Below, one piece after another: positions 34,301 to 45,140 of a DNA stretch of 64,000 bases. The stretch comes from Gnetum montanum (taxonomy: Eukaryota > Streptophyta > Gnetopsida > Gnetales > Gnetaceae). The notes under the pieces are model-generated. The model was not told where the DNA came from. It saw only the letters and a program-made list of their open reading frames with translations, and searched no databases. Position 1 is the stretch's first letter, and the number at the start of each line of letters is the position of its first letter. A program made the translations under genes and the position numbers. The DNA lies in NCBI GenBank assembly GCA_015680685.1, contig MNCI01003588.1, positions 1,059,558 to 1,123,557 on the forward strand, written 5' to 3'.

Positions 34301-36113
34301 CAAGTTGTTCTATCACATTGGCACACACGTTCCCGGTAGAGGAGAACTCTTGTAGGGCTATTTGGACCAATGCCAGCATATTCGTGTTACCATGAAGACT
34401 ACCCTCATTGATATAAAACCTAGCAACATACAAGAACATGGTAAGCATTTTTGTCTAGCGTAACATGTTAAAATACCTTCACAGGACTCACCTACTAGTG
34501 TAGTAAATGGTTCCAAGTGTGTTCTGAAAATAGGTGCCCATGTGATGGGCGACATACAATGTGTTATACAAGTGGTAGCATTTGTATTCAGGCAGGTCCC
34601 AGATCCAACTTAGGCATCTTAAGATCCTTGGATTTTTTCCTGAGCTTCCTCCCCCTTTGCCCCTAATCAACCTATCAGCTAGGAACTTTAGAATGCCCTA
34701 GTTTTCCTTGGGAAATAATGTTTTTGTAAGAACAGCAGCTATCTCGGTCGATAAGTGTGACCATACGATCACACTAAAGTGGGAAAGGAGGAACTCTAGG
34801 AACTCCCATGCACCCTCCCATAACCAAACCAGTTGCTTCCCTATCCATGTGTGGGGTGGGGGAGCATTGGCCATAGGTTCGCTGAGGCAACATAGGACTC
34901 CTACCACCTCAAGGACAATCAAAATGGGTTTCAATATGACCCTGCATGACAATGTATCAAACGCTAGCAATGTGTTCAAGTGATGATCACTAATGTAGCA
35001 TAGCATGACCTTCTATTTAAGTATGATGTAGCATGACCCTCTATTTGCATATAGCATAGCATGACCCTCTATTTACAGGTAGCATAGCATGATCCTCCGG
35101 TTACAAATATTCCTTTAACATGAAACAATAAGTCCCTCATTAAACAGAAGTAAACATCGCATGAAGCATAGCAAACGTGTAGTGTAGCGTATGCAATTAA
35201 GCCCCGCATAGCATAAAAATAGCAGATACACCCCACAGTGCGATAGTTACATGTTACATAGCACAACATAACAAACATGCCTAATACAGCACAGCGTAAT
35301 AGTTACACTTTTGCATAAAGGTAATGGCTATGTTACCCGTAGCGTAGCAAGATGAATACACCTCATGCAGTGTAGTAAATGAACAAGTACAAATAGATAT
35401 GTAAAAATGTAACAAAAAGAGCATTGTAACATGTGTCGCAGCGTAGCAAATCTAGCAATATAGTGAATTTAACAGGGTAGTAGCATTACAAGTTTGATAG
35501 CGTAGCAACATAAAAGATTGCCAACATAATGGCCTAAGGGCCTAACAACATAATAGCGTAGTGTAACAACAACAAAAATGTTACAACCTTAATAGCACAG
35601 GCAAAAAAGAACTCACAGTGCCCTTGTTGCCCTGACCCTACCCTATTGCATGAAATGACTTGTCCTACACCATGCCAAGCATGTGTCACACTACCACAAA
35701 AACTATGCAAACAAATAAACCCATCTAAGGGTGGTATGCTACCCCACCTAGAACTACTCAAACCCCTGTGGTAATGTAGTCTCCATTTTTAACAATGGTG
35801 ACTAGAGTAGTACCACATGTAATCATAGCATACCAACCATGCAGTCATTGCAGCTAAGTAGCGACAAACATGGCATAGCAGCCAAAACAGCAAAAAAAAT
35901 AGTGGCAGTAGTTGCAAAAATGATAGCAGTAATGGTAATGGCAACCTAACTCGATGCATCATATAATGGAAGCAAGGGTAGTGTAATGACTTACTGAGTA
36001 GATGGGGCCTCTTGCTACACCTCGACATGTGCCTTGGAAAGGTGTTCTAGAGTATTCCTCACCTCGTCCACCTTGGCTAGTCTCTGATGCTTGCGTTCAC
36101 CTTTGCGCAACAT
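31330..36113 (-). pseudogene. Antisense multi-exon gene in the pro-RT spacer of element B
   Basis: It is antisense to B. Start ATG at 36113 gives MLRKGERKHQRLAKVDEV; exon 1 ends at 35995 with donor GTAAGT. Exon 2 begins near 34988 (CTACATTAG acceptor) and runs to a donor GTGAGT before 34480. Further introns lie near 34450, 34145-34035, 32578-32498 and 31480-31393. The last exon ends EDAGPSETGNDGASEDS at 31330. The protein would be several hundred residues: a basic N-terminus, a conserved HFSVIVWSHL block, CIHGVRVVFEINDQIF, an acidic Glu run (VEEEEEEEVIAP), FDSVLMGDP, and a coiled-coil stretch (VQKLEKEKAKLTIEVGDL). Copy A matches throughout, including intron places. Stops (mostly TAG) break it. 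No known family recognised. Extra ORFs, some antisense, are known in plant Tat elements. Confidence 0.78.
34985..35570. repeat. Repeats inside intron 1 of the antisense gene
   Basis: At 34985-35110 there are four units of about 30 bp 'tagcatagcatgaccctctattt'. From 35110 to 35570 there are scattered AGCGTAGC/AGCATAGC motifs, the same vocabulary as the hairpins of the B LTR. A further hairpin of that type lies at 32930-32965 in another intron. Confidence 0.7.
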
Positions 36114-36244
36114 TACCACATTCACAAGTTGGTAGTACCAGCTGCTACGCTAATCCTGTTACGCTCTCTCTTTGTTTGATCGCCCTATGCTCTGTGTGTG
36201 GGCTCTGACAAGGAAAATGACAAGTTTACCAGGGGTTAATCCCT

Positions 36245-36252
36245 TATTTATA
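36245..36252 (-). promoter_or_regulatory. TATA box of the antisense gene
   Basis: The minus strand reads GGCTATAAATAAGGG at this place, about 130 bp upstream of the ATG at 36113, with only leader-like sequence between. This is the expected distance for a plant promoter plus short 5' UTR. The context is otherwise spacer, so an LTR does not explain it. Confidence 0.6.
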
Positions 36253-36379
36253 GCCAACATGGTAAAACACTTGTCATTTTCATGCTCTAAGTAACACACG
36301 ACATTGTTGTAGCATAGTCCCACTACAGTGTAGCACTCATCCACAGTACAGAAAGTGGGCCCACCAAAATTTTCACTCC

Positions 36380-36810
36380 ACATTTGCAAATTTTAAATCA
36401 ACAATTTGCAAAGACCTTAAACTAAGAATGTTAATCTACAATGTAGCCTAGTAACGGTCCACAAAGACCTTAAACTAGCAATCTTAACCTATAATGAAGT
36501 CCATATGACACTCTGCCATGACCTTAAACTAGCAATCTTAACATTTTTTTCACATTTTAGACTCATTAATGGCCTTCCATGACCTTAAATTGGCAATTTT
36601 AGCATTCATTTTATACCTTAGATCAAACTTTACATTATCACGGTCCACCATGACCTTAAACTGGTAATTTTAGCACTCTCTCTACAATGTAGCCCGGTGA
36701 CGATTTGCCATGACTTTAAACTGGCAATTTTAACATTCATTTTATGTTTTAAACTAAACTATTACACTATTGCAGTCCACTAAGACCTTAAACTGGCAAT
36801 TATCTTATGT
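36380..36810. repeat. Minisatellite block 2 of element B
   Basis: Seven units of about 60 bp, each with 'gaccttaaactngcaattttarc', at about 36412, 36470, 36521, 36580, 36650, 36711 and 36784. It borders the promoter side of the antisense gene and the RT-side of the spacer. Confidence 0.85.
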
Positions 36811-36865
36811 TGCATCATTGATTTACATTACATGTTGTTGCTTCAAATGGTATCACTTGACTTGG

Positions 36866-36886
36866 TTTATTTTCTTGTTGTGACAG
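36866..36886 (+). promoter_or_regulatory. Candidate 3' splice site before RT
   Basis: TTTATTTTCTTGTTGTGACAG, a pyrimidine-rich stretch ending in AG, stands directly before the RT frame opens (GPFRKMAMHDDL). Ogre-type elements are known to splice an intron between protease and RT. The matching donor near 30.5 kb is not conserved enough to choose. Confidence 0.45.
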
Positions 36887-38130
36887 GTCCATTCAGAAAA
36901 ATGGCTATGCATGATGATCTTGGTTTGCCTTTGACCTTAACAGGTCCATACGATAGATTTAAAATATGCTTGAATTCAAAATTAATTAACTTTGAGTTGT
37001 CCTATCACAATACTATAGCATCCCTAGAAACATCCCTAGATTAGCCCAAAAATCTGGTCCAAGCCTTAGACCTAGAGGCTGGGAATGTGATTGAGGATCC
37101 TCTCACTGAAATCCCTGTAACTACCACTAGGGGCGAAGCAAAGACCTTGAAGGTTAGCTCTTTATTACATCCACAAGTACACCAAAACATTTCCAAGGTT
37201 CTCCATGACAATATTAAAGTGTTTGCATGGTCATATGATGACATGTCGAGCCTCGACTTGCGACTCATACAACACAACATTATCCTAGATCCACATGTCA
37301 AGGTAGTCAAGAAAAACGCTTGTAAGATCAAACCAAATATTGCACTAGCTATACGCAATGAGATCATTAAGCTTTATCAAGCTGGTTTCATCTAGGTGGT
37401 TGATTACTCGGAATGGGTATCAAACATTGTTGTAGTTTCTAAGAAAATGGGAGGTATACGAATTTGTATAGACTTTCGAGACTTGAACAAAGCAATGATT
37501 AAAGATGATTTCCCATTGCCAAGTATCGATCAACTTATAGACACTACGGCTAGTCATGCCTTACTATCCTTCATGGATGGGTTTTTAGACTATAACTAGA
37601 TCCGCATAAACCGAGAGCATCAATTGTCAACCACTTTCATGATCCCTTGGGGAAAATTTTGTTATACAATGATGCCTTTTGGACTTAAAAACACTAGAGC
37701 AACCTACCAACAAGCGATGACATATATTTGTAACGACTACCTCTTAGAGAGATTGAATGATTACACAAATGATATAGCAATCAAGTCTAAGGAAGCTATC
37801 AATCATTCCAATGATCTCAATATAGTCCTCCAATGTTGCCATAGCATGACCTATGCATTAACCCTAAGAAGTATGTTTTTGGAGTTAAACCGGATGCATG
37901 CTAGGTTTTGTAGTGTCGAAAATAGGCATATGAGTGGACCCTAATAAAGTGAGGGCCATTTTCAACTTAGCACTACCTACAAACCTTAAAGTGTTCTACG
38001 GGTTGCAAGGAAGAGTATAGTTTATCAGAAAGTTTATCTCGAGGTTGACATAAAACTTACACCCCATGCAACACCTACTTAGAAAGGGGTCAACTTTGAG
38101 TGGACATATCAATGTCAACAAGCCTTTGAT
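36887..38130 (+). pseudogene. Reverse transcriptase of element B
   Basis: A single frame runs 36887-37944 with in-frame TAG at 37042, 37393 and 37597. Motifs: YQAGFI, VDYSEWVSNIVVVSKK, ICIDFRDLNKAMIKDDFPLP, FMDGFLDYN, MMPFGLKNTRATYQQAM. The catalytic YVDD block reads YTND, so a key Asp is Asn. Two frameshifts near 37870-37960 lead to LGFVVSK, VDPNKVRAIFNLA and LQGRV-FIRKFISRL. TAG at 37393 and 37597 falls where relatives have Gln (RP/QP-VDYSEW and YNQI). It is a dead enzyme remnant. Confidence 0.9.
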
Positions 38131-38540
38131 AACCTAAAGAAAGAGCTTTTGCATCTCCAAACTATTTACCCACCACAGATGGATAAGCCTTTCTACATCT
38201 ACCTTCCCACTTTGGACACATCTATTGCTACATTGCTATGTCAAAAAAGAGATGATGGGTTTGAAATCCCTATCTACTACTTAAGCCATGCATTAATAAC
38301 TTACGAGGAAAAGTACAACAAGGTAGAAAAATATTGTCTTTCCCTAGTATCTACACTAAAAAAGTGGAGACATTGCCTATTTCATAGCAAGGTCAACATC
38401 ATATGCAAGAGAAACATACTTCAGGATATCACAACAAACTTTTACGAGAGTAGTAGGATAGCCTAATGGAAAGCTATAATAGTGGAATTCGATTTACATT
38501 ATGTAGCCCAATCATCAACAAAGGGTTAAGGAATAGCTAC
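38131..38540 (+). pseudogene. RNase H of element B
   Basis: Open 38149-38466: KPFYIYLPTLDTSIATLL, IYYLSHALITYEEKYNKVEKYCLSL and the connection domain WRHCLFHSKVNI. It continues after a TAA with EFDLHYV and TKG-GIATQL (relatives: KGQA-AD). The first catalytic Asp is not obvious (LPTLDTS). It degrades the RNA of RNA:DNA hybrids in intact relatives. Confidence 0.8.
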
Positions 38541-39030
38541 ACAACTTACAAATTCACTTGTTGATGATCAAGCAATAATAGAACTTGAATTTCTAGATGA
38601 ACACATCAATAGCCTAAACTCTGTACCATTGGATTTTGAAGCACGCTTACATTTTGATGGTGCTTCAACTGCATGAGGTGGAAGCACCACCATAGTTATA
38701 ACATTTCCCTCTAGGGAAATTTGACCCTTTGCATATCACTTTACATTTCTTTGTATGAACAATGTAGATGAGTATGAAGGACTCCTTAGGGGTCTCTTAG
38801 TAGCCCAAGAGCTAAAGATTCAACATTTGGCAGTTTAGGGAAATTCGCAATTAGTTGTTAACCAGATCACTAAAGTCTATGCTTGCAAGGCTTTACACTG
38901 GCAACCTTATTGTGATCTAGCTAAGAGTTTGCTAAAATAGTTTGCAACATAGGACATTCAACATGTACCATGCAATGAGAACATCGTAGTTAATGCACTA
39001 GCCACGTTAGCATTGAATGTGTCATCGCAC
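38541..39030 (+). pseudogene. Second (archaeal-type) RNase H of element B
   Basis: It carries ARLHFDGAST, MNNVDEYEGLLRGL, GNSQLVVNQI and a VVNALATLAL end, the pattern of the extra RNase H domain that marks Tat-lineage elements. Compared with the family, D of GDSQLV and of ADAL are both Asn, consistent with G-to-A changes. Three TAG/TGA stops are present. It lies between the normal RNase H and integrase. Confidence 0.85.
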
Positions 39031-39059
39031 TTGTTTGTCACATTGCCTACTTTGATAAT

Positions 39060-40370
39060 AGAATGCACAAATCCTATTACTGAAGTGGTAAACATTGCAT
39101 CTGTCAGTGCAACAGATATCCAAGAGTGGTACGCCAACATTAAGGCTTACCTTCAACATGGTGAATTCCCACATGGCTTGACATCCACTCAAAAGGATGC
39201 AATCTGAAAGCACGCCCGACAATATGTCCTTATAGAAGATAACACCTTATGCAAACGCTCCTATGATGGGATATTGCTAACTTGCGTTGGTGGGGAAGAA
39301 GTACAAAAAATTGTTAATGAAATCTGTGAAGGACTATGTGGAGGACACATAGCCCCTAGGGCTATGGCAGCAAAAATTAGACGCCTAGGGTACTACTGGC
39401 CTTCCATCAAACGAGATTGCCTTGCCAAAGTTAGGACATGTGATGTATGTCAATGCCATGCAAATCTCATACATGTATCGCCTACTAAATTACATCCTAC
39501 ATAGATTACATGGACATTCCAACGATGGGGACTAGACATCATAGGGCCCATCACACCTAAGTCTTCCGCAGGACATAGCTTCATAATCCCCACAACCGAA
39601 TACTTTACAAAGTGGGTGGAGGCTATTCCCTTGAGAAAGACTACATCTCAACAAGTTTTCCACTTTATCTTGGATAACATAGTGACAAGGTTTGGTCTTC
39701 CCATGACTATTGTGACAGACAATGGGCCACAATTTAGTAGTGCGGAAACCAAAACATTTTGTGATAACCTTGGCATCAAGAAATCTTTTTCATCGCCATA
39801 CTACCCATAGGTAAATGGTCTGGTGGATGCAAAAAATAAGGCCATCATTAACCTGCTGAAAAAGATGCTGAGTAGTAGCAAAAGGCAATGGCATGAGCAA
39901 ATCCTCTACATGTTGTGAGCTTACCACACAACATGCCAGACAACTACAAGTAAGACTCCATAAAGTTTTGTTTATGGATCTGAAGCAGTGTTACCTATTG
40001 AATTGTAGGTTCCATCACTTCAAATGATCCTCTCAAATGTTGTAGATGAGGCTCAAGAAAAATGAGTCAAGGATCATTAATCTTGACTCCATAGAGGAGG
40101 AGCGTGCCCAAACAGTTGATCACATTGAATGGTACCAAGACAAGCAACGACAAAAGCACCACTATAATTTACATCACGGCCAATCAAGAAAGGGGACCTA
40201 GTCCTCAAAGCCATTCGTAAGCATGTAAACAAATTCTTAGCCAACTAGGAAGGCCCTTTTGTAGTCACAAAAGCCTATGAGAATGGGGCCTTCAAACTGG
40301 CTGATATCAATGGCAACGAGTTTGCAAATGTTATCAACTACTTGTATCTCAAGCCATACTATGTCTAACA
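39060..40370 (+). pseudogene. Integrase of element B
   Basis: The zinc-binding N-terminus around 39340-39460 has GGHIAPRAMAAKI and CDVCQCHAN. The core has RWGLDIIGPITP (first Asp), IVTDNGPQFSS (second Asp) and a third block NGLVDAKNK in which the usual Glu is Asp. A TAG at 39808 replaces Gln of YYPQ. The C-terminal part near 40180-40370 has LKAIRKHVNKF, EGPFVVTKAYENGAF and LKPYYV before the stop. It would insert element DNA into the genome; this copy is broken by at least eight stops. Confidence 0.88.
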
Positions 40371-40394
40371 CAAAGGATTAAATTGGGTATAGAG

Positions 40395-40710
40395 CAAGGT
40401 AAGACAATCATCTGCTATGACATAAAACTGGCAAAGCACATCTACTATGACATGAAATTGGCATAGATAATTCGCTATGACCATAAACTGGCACAGCAAG
40501 TCTGCTATGACTATAAACTAGCATAGCACATCCTTGGGCTATGACGTAAAACTAGCACCCACAGCATGGTCCTCTATGATCGTAAATTGGCCATCCACCA
40601 TTTATTATGATGTTAAACTAGCATAGTGGTCTACTAGGACCATAAACTAGCACATCATGGTCTGTTGGCACCTTAAACCAACACATCTGATGGTCTACCA
40701 AGACCCTAAA
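40395..40710. repeat. Minisatellite block 3 of element B
   Basis: About nine units of roughly 35 bp, 'gctatgaccataaactggcacagca', directly after the pol stop. The core TAAACTRGCA is shared with block 2. Tandem repeats in the 3' region are known in Tat/Ogre elements and can seed satellites. Confidence 0.85.
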
Positions 40711-42142
40711 CTAGGTTCGCAGTGCAACACCTAGCTCACATACATGACCCTATGAACAAGTGAGCATGCACACTTTCAAGTTTCTGGACAACATAGGATG
40801 GGACGCTGCAGTTCTAGAATGTAGTTCACAATGCTAAGGAAACACCCTCTGGAACACATGTAGCATCACTACCCTTACCATCTTGCTAATCTTCCGAAGA
40901 TGTCATTTAACATATTGTTGACTTTCCAAAGCTATTGCTACCACCGCCACTCATCCTAGCAGTAGCTCCTACCATCAGCACCTACTGTTGGAGGCCCAAC
41001 ACTATTTTGGCCTAGCCACAAGGTTTCCATCCTCTAACCCTCACCACCACCCAAGTCCAAGAAGTGTTTAGCTGTTAGGTTTCTCACCTTGCAGCTGGAT
41101 TGCATGATGTTTGCCTTGGGTGAGGAACCCTGAGCACCTACATCATCACTGATCCTAGTCTCTTTGATGCCACCATTTCTAGCCTACTGTGGCCAGGGCC
41201 CATGCTAGCCTTCCTGCTTTGGACATTTCACACCTTCACAACAATACTCACCACTCCAACAATGTCTAATGTAAGTGGGACTTTGCTCTCACTTCACCTC
41301 ATGGTTGTTTGTTCTAGTTTTCTCTCTATTATGTTTGTAGGATACAAGCTAAGATGGCATCATTTAGAGATGCACTTCACCACAAAGGCCAAGACACTAC
41401 ATTGCTCCGAAGTATCTGCTTCGATTAACCTTGCTACTTGAGAGTACATGCCCTACTCTCCCTTTTTAGCTAGTTTAGCCTTCATTCCTTATATACTTCC
41501 AATTTTCCATATCCTCTTTACAAGCTTTCCCAATGCATAGAGCCCTCCCACATGCCCAACCGTCAAGTCCATGATGGATGTAACATAACTCGCCCCATGG
41601 GAAGTGTCTGTAAGTAGGTCAAAGCCCCACATGGATGTAACACAACTCATCTTGGGGAGGAAACACCTGTCCTGCAACAATAACTATGTTGCTCACAAGT
41701 GAACATGGGTGTACAGCAAAAGAAAAGCACAAAAAATGCAGAAGAGCAAAAAAACTCAAAAAAACAAAGGTGCCTAAAACAAATGGCACAACATGCTACT
41801 TAACACTTGCTTTGGCCCTAAATCAGCCATTTCTAAGCACTTTGGTGAGGTCAAAGGCTAACAAAGAAAGACACCCATGTGTGTTGACTCCATCATAAGC
41901 ACTCTGATGAGGGATCATGCTATGGCAATAGTTTTTCAAAGCATTGTATCTCACACTCATTTCTTCCCTGAACCTGTTTCCTCAACTCCATACCTTACCC
42001 CTTATCCTACATCACTTTCCCAGCACTCTCAAATGTAGCAAAGCATCATCTAAGTGAGAACTGAAGAGTGGTGTTGGTGTCTGGTTCATCATGGTGTTTT
42101 GTATTCTTTGTCGACATCTCTCGGGAAGGTCCTCTAGATGTC
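40711..42142 (+). other. 3' untranslated region of element B
   Basis: About 1.4 kb with only short, unconvincing frames, such as a Lys-rich one at 41686-41898. Pyrimidine- and Pro/Thr-codon-rich composition near 40900-41240. No motif recognised. Confidence 0.6.
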
Positions 42143-42158
42143 AACAAAGAGGGGCTAT
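42143..42158 (+). promoter_or_regulatory. Polypurine tract of element B
   Basis: ACAAAGAGGGGCTAT directly before the 3' LTR start TGAAACACC; primes plus-strand synthesis in intact elements. Confidence 0.82.
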
Positions 42159-44336
42159 TGAAACACCATAAATTTTGGGATTCTCATGATTTAGTAGTCA
42201 TGGAATTTGGGCAAGGGTCCCCGCAAGCATGGTGTCATGTTGGATCATGTACAAAATGCCCTATGTGGCACAGTCAATGTGGCATCAAGTCACAATGCCA
42301 GTTTACATGAAAGAGGCATTGGGGGTAGACCGTATAGTCCAGAAAACTTTCTATCTTCTAGGTTGACAAGCTTGCTACACCCTCTAGCTTGCCTAGCTTG
42401 ACACTTGGCTCAGCTAATGGTCTACCTAGGGACTAGGCTAGGAGCTACCGAAAGTGTTCAGGATGAACAAAATAGTTTAGCAAGTTTTCTAACTGCAGGA
42501 GCCTGCTATGCTGCACAATGTAGTAGGCCTTGGGTTAGTCCTTCAGGATATCTGCCCCACTTCATCCTTGATGCATGAGCAACATGACATAGCAAAAATG
42601 TGGCAAATTTTGTTAAAGTTCCTCTTCACTTAAGTGCTACACTAATCTACACTACACAGCGTAGCACAGCATAGCAAGGATACACTCTAGCAATACTCCC
42701 ACTCAGATGGCTCTAATGAAGTAGGCACATTTTTCCATGTTTCAACCAATGAATAGGTTTGCTCTGTTGACACACCAGGACATGACTGACATCCCATGAC
42801 AAAATGTTTGCAATATTAAGTCAAAATCCAAGCCAAGCTGGGTGCTATGTTGTGCTATGTGACACAGTGTAGCATAGCGTAGTAAGGATAGAACACATGA
42901 AGGCCCTATACCAAGTGGTTTCAGCAAGAGGATTGCACTTGGCCATACTTCAGCATCCAAGACTGACTATCCTATTTTTCCCTCAAGCTCCAAGCAAAGT
43001 TTCTTGACAAAGCATTGCAAAATCAAGCGAGGATGCATGTCATATTGACTGCTACACTGTGCTACTCTACATAGCATAGTGTAGCGATGATGCAAAACAC
43101 CAAAGTGTCCTGAGGATGAACTCAGTAGGTCCCAAGACCTTTCAGCATGAAAGAAAAGGTTGCAGTTTCTTGCTTGGCAAGGCCTCAGATAGGTATTTTC
43201 GGCTTACAGGGAAGATTTCATCTAAGATCGGTAGCTACACTACGCTATGCTACGTAGCGCAGCATAGTGTAGCATGTGGGTATTTACGCTATGCCAATAT
43301 GCTGAACAACGTAAATAGCATAACACTCGCATAGTAGCCTCAAGACATCTTCAGTTAGCTACAAAAATTGTTAGCAATGGTTACTGTCATCCTGACACCT
43401 CTCCAACAGGTGAAATTAGCAAGTTTTCCTTGTTTTGCACCCCCTAACTATCCTCAAAGTTGTCCCTACACTTGACCCTGCTTGCAAGAGTAGGGAAGAC
43501 ATAGTCCTGGAGCACAGGCTTCACTTTGCATTTACTGTTGGTAGTTTTCTTTGCAACAAACAAAGCAGCGCACTAGACTTTAGCACATGTAGCATGAATG
43601 GTATGGTCACAGTGTAGTAGGTTCCACATCCAACATTACATAGTAGCATGACCTAGTCATGTTTGCACTTTGTGGGACCTAGGACACGTGGCATCCAAAC
43701 CACATTTTTCTCTTACTCCTCACCCTATAAATACCCTAGCGAACAACCTTCAAAAGGTTGGCTTTTGAAGGGTTGGCTTTTGGATTCATCTTTCTCATGC
43801 TTGGATCCTAGCATTTTTTAGTGTGCTTGGCTTTTGAATGTGTTTGGCATTTTGGCATTTTGGCTTCTTAGCAATTAGTCTTGGTGAGCAAACTAGCAAG
43901 TAGAAGGACCTTGTTAGCAAGCTATTGACAGCAATTCAAGGAGCTTTGATCATATTGCTTCATTACAAGCTATGCTTGTGCCTGTTTCCATCTATTGTAC
44001 ATCTCCTTTACTCAAGCAAAGATCAGATCCCCTGATCTTGGGGTGGTGCATTTTCTCACCCAAACCTACTCCATTTTGTTTTGTTATTTTCATGTTTTGC
44101 ATTATTCTTAGTCGATTCATGTTTGCTGCTTATTGTTCAACATGCATATAACATCTTTAAAACTAACATTTATGAAAGGTTATTGTACACCAGTTAAGTC
44201 CCTATCTAATCGACCAAACCATTCAAGGAACCCCACATCTGTTTACATCCAACACAGCCCTCGCACGAATCTAGGGTTAGGTTGTACGCCTGGTGACCTC
44301 TCGGTGTTCCAGCCACCAATGCTTTCGATTGCTATA
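42159..44336 (+). repeat. 3' LTR of element B (2,178 bp)
   Basis: Uninterrupted partner of 10668-12726 plus 19820-19982. It starts TGAAACACC and ends GATTGCTATA, followed by TSD GAAGT. G-box at 43685-43690, TATA at 43726-43733. Hairpin loci lie near 42503, 42633, 42841, 43049 and 43231-43330. Confidence 0.92.
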
Positions 44337-44341
44337 GAAGT

Positions 44342-45140
44342 CTTCATGGATGACTTCTCCATTTATGGAGCTACATTTGAGCAAGCCTTAGACTACCTTG
44401 AGCAAGTGCTAAAATGATGTGTTGAAACCAACTTGTTGCTTAATTGGAAAAAAATTCACCTAATGGTCTAGGAAGGCATTGGACTGAGGCACAAAATATC
44501 ACAAGTAGAAATTGAGATAGACCATGAGAAAATAAGGGTCATCCAAAGAATAACTCACCAACTAGAAACTGTCAAAGATGTTTGATCATTCTTTGAACAT
44601 ACTAGCTACTACTAGTGATTCATAGAGAATTTCTTTAAGATTGAAAAACTCTTGGTAAAGCTAACAAAAAAAGATATTCCATTTGTCTAGACTACAAAAT
44701 GTGAAAAGGCATTCCAATCGCTGAAAGAGAAACTTGTAGAAACTCCAATCCTACAAGAACCTGACTAGTCTAGGCCATTTCATGTCATGATAAATACATC
44801 AAATTATGCCTTGGAATTTGTGCTTACATAGATGGATGACAAGAAACATCCATACTACATCCATTGCACTAGTTGATACATCATGGATGCATAACTAAAC
44901 TACACCACTATAGAAAAGGAATTGATGGTAGTAGTGTTTGCTCTAGAGAAGTTCAAGCATTATGTGCTTGAATACAAGGTGCTTGTGCACATGAGCCACA
45001 GTTCCATCCACTTCCTGATGAACAAGCCAATGGTAAGCCCCTGTGTCATATAGTAACTAGTGATCTTATAGGAATTCAATCTTATGATGGTAGATCAAAA
45101 GGACACTAAGAATGTAATCACTAATCACTTGTCTTAATTG
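44342..45140 (+). pseudogene. RT C-terminal half and RNase H, element E
   Basis: It resumes at the insertion point with VFMDDFSIYGATFEQALDYL; the FMDD active site is intact. Thumb/connection pieces follow (TKKDIPFV, CEKAFQSLKEKLVETPIL), then an RNase H-like block (FHVMINTSNYALEFVL, NYTTIEKELMVVVFALEKF). In RNase H the Asp of CDAS is replaced by N-T-S and TDH by MSH, so catalytic residues are lost. Many TAG stops. Joins exactly to 10195-10667 once B is removed. Confidence 0.85.

Larger units (their letters stand above)
10668..44336 (+). mobile_element. Element B: complete Tat/Ogre-like Ty3/gypsy retrotransposon (about 20 kb plus nested inserts)
   Basis: LTRs lie at both ends: 10668-12726 plus 19820-19982, and 42159-44336. 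TSD GAAGT, PBS at about 19988, PPT at about 42147. Subtracting element C (7,093 bp with one TSD) and D (6,403 bp with one TSD) leaves about 20.2 kb. Order on +: gag, protease, a 6.3-kb spacer with an antisense gene on -, RT, RNase H, a second 'archaeal-type' RNase H, integrase, minisatellite, 3' UTR. The extra RNase H between RNase H and integrase places it in the Tat lineage. The large size and the long pro-RT gap resemble Ogre. All ORFs have stops and frameshifts, and LTR divergence is visibly high, mostly transitions. Confidence 0.92.

Noticed and set aside
36887-40370. TAG as a reassigned (sense) codon in pol
   Set aside because: Element A keeps CAG at a site where B has TAG, and frameshifts and lost catalytic residues show decay, not recoding.
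41202-41898. Extra ORF after integrase in B
   Set aside because: Short frames without conserved motifs and no counterpart in the window to compare.
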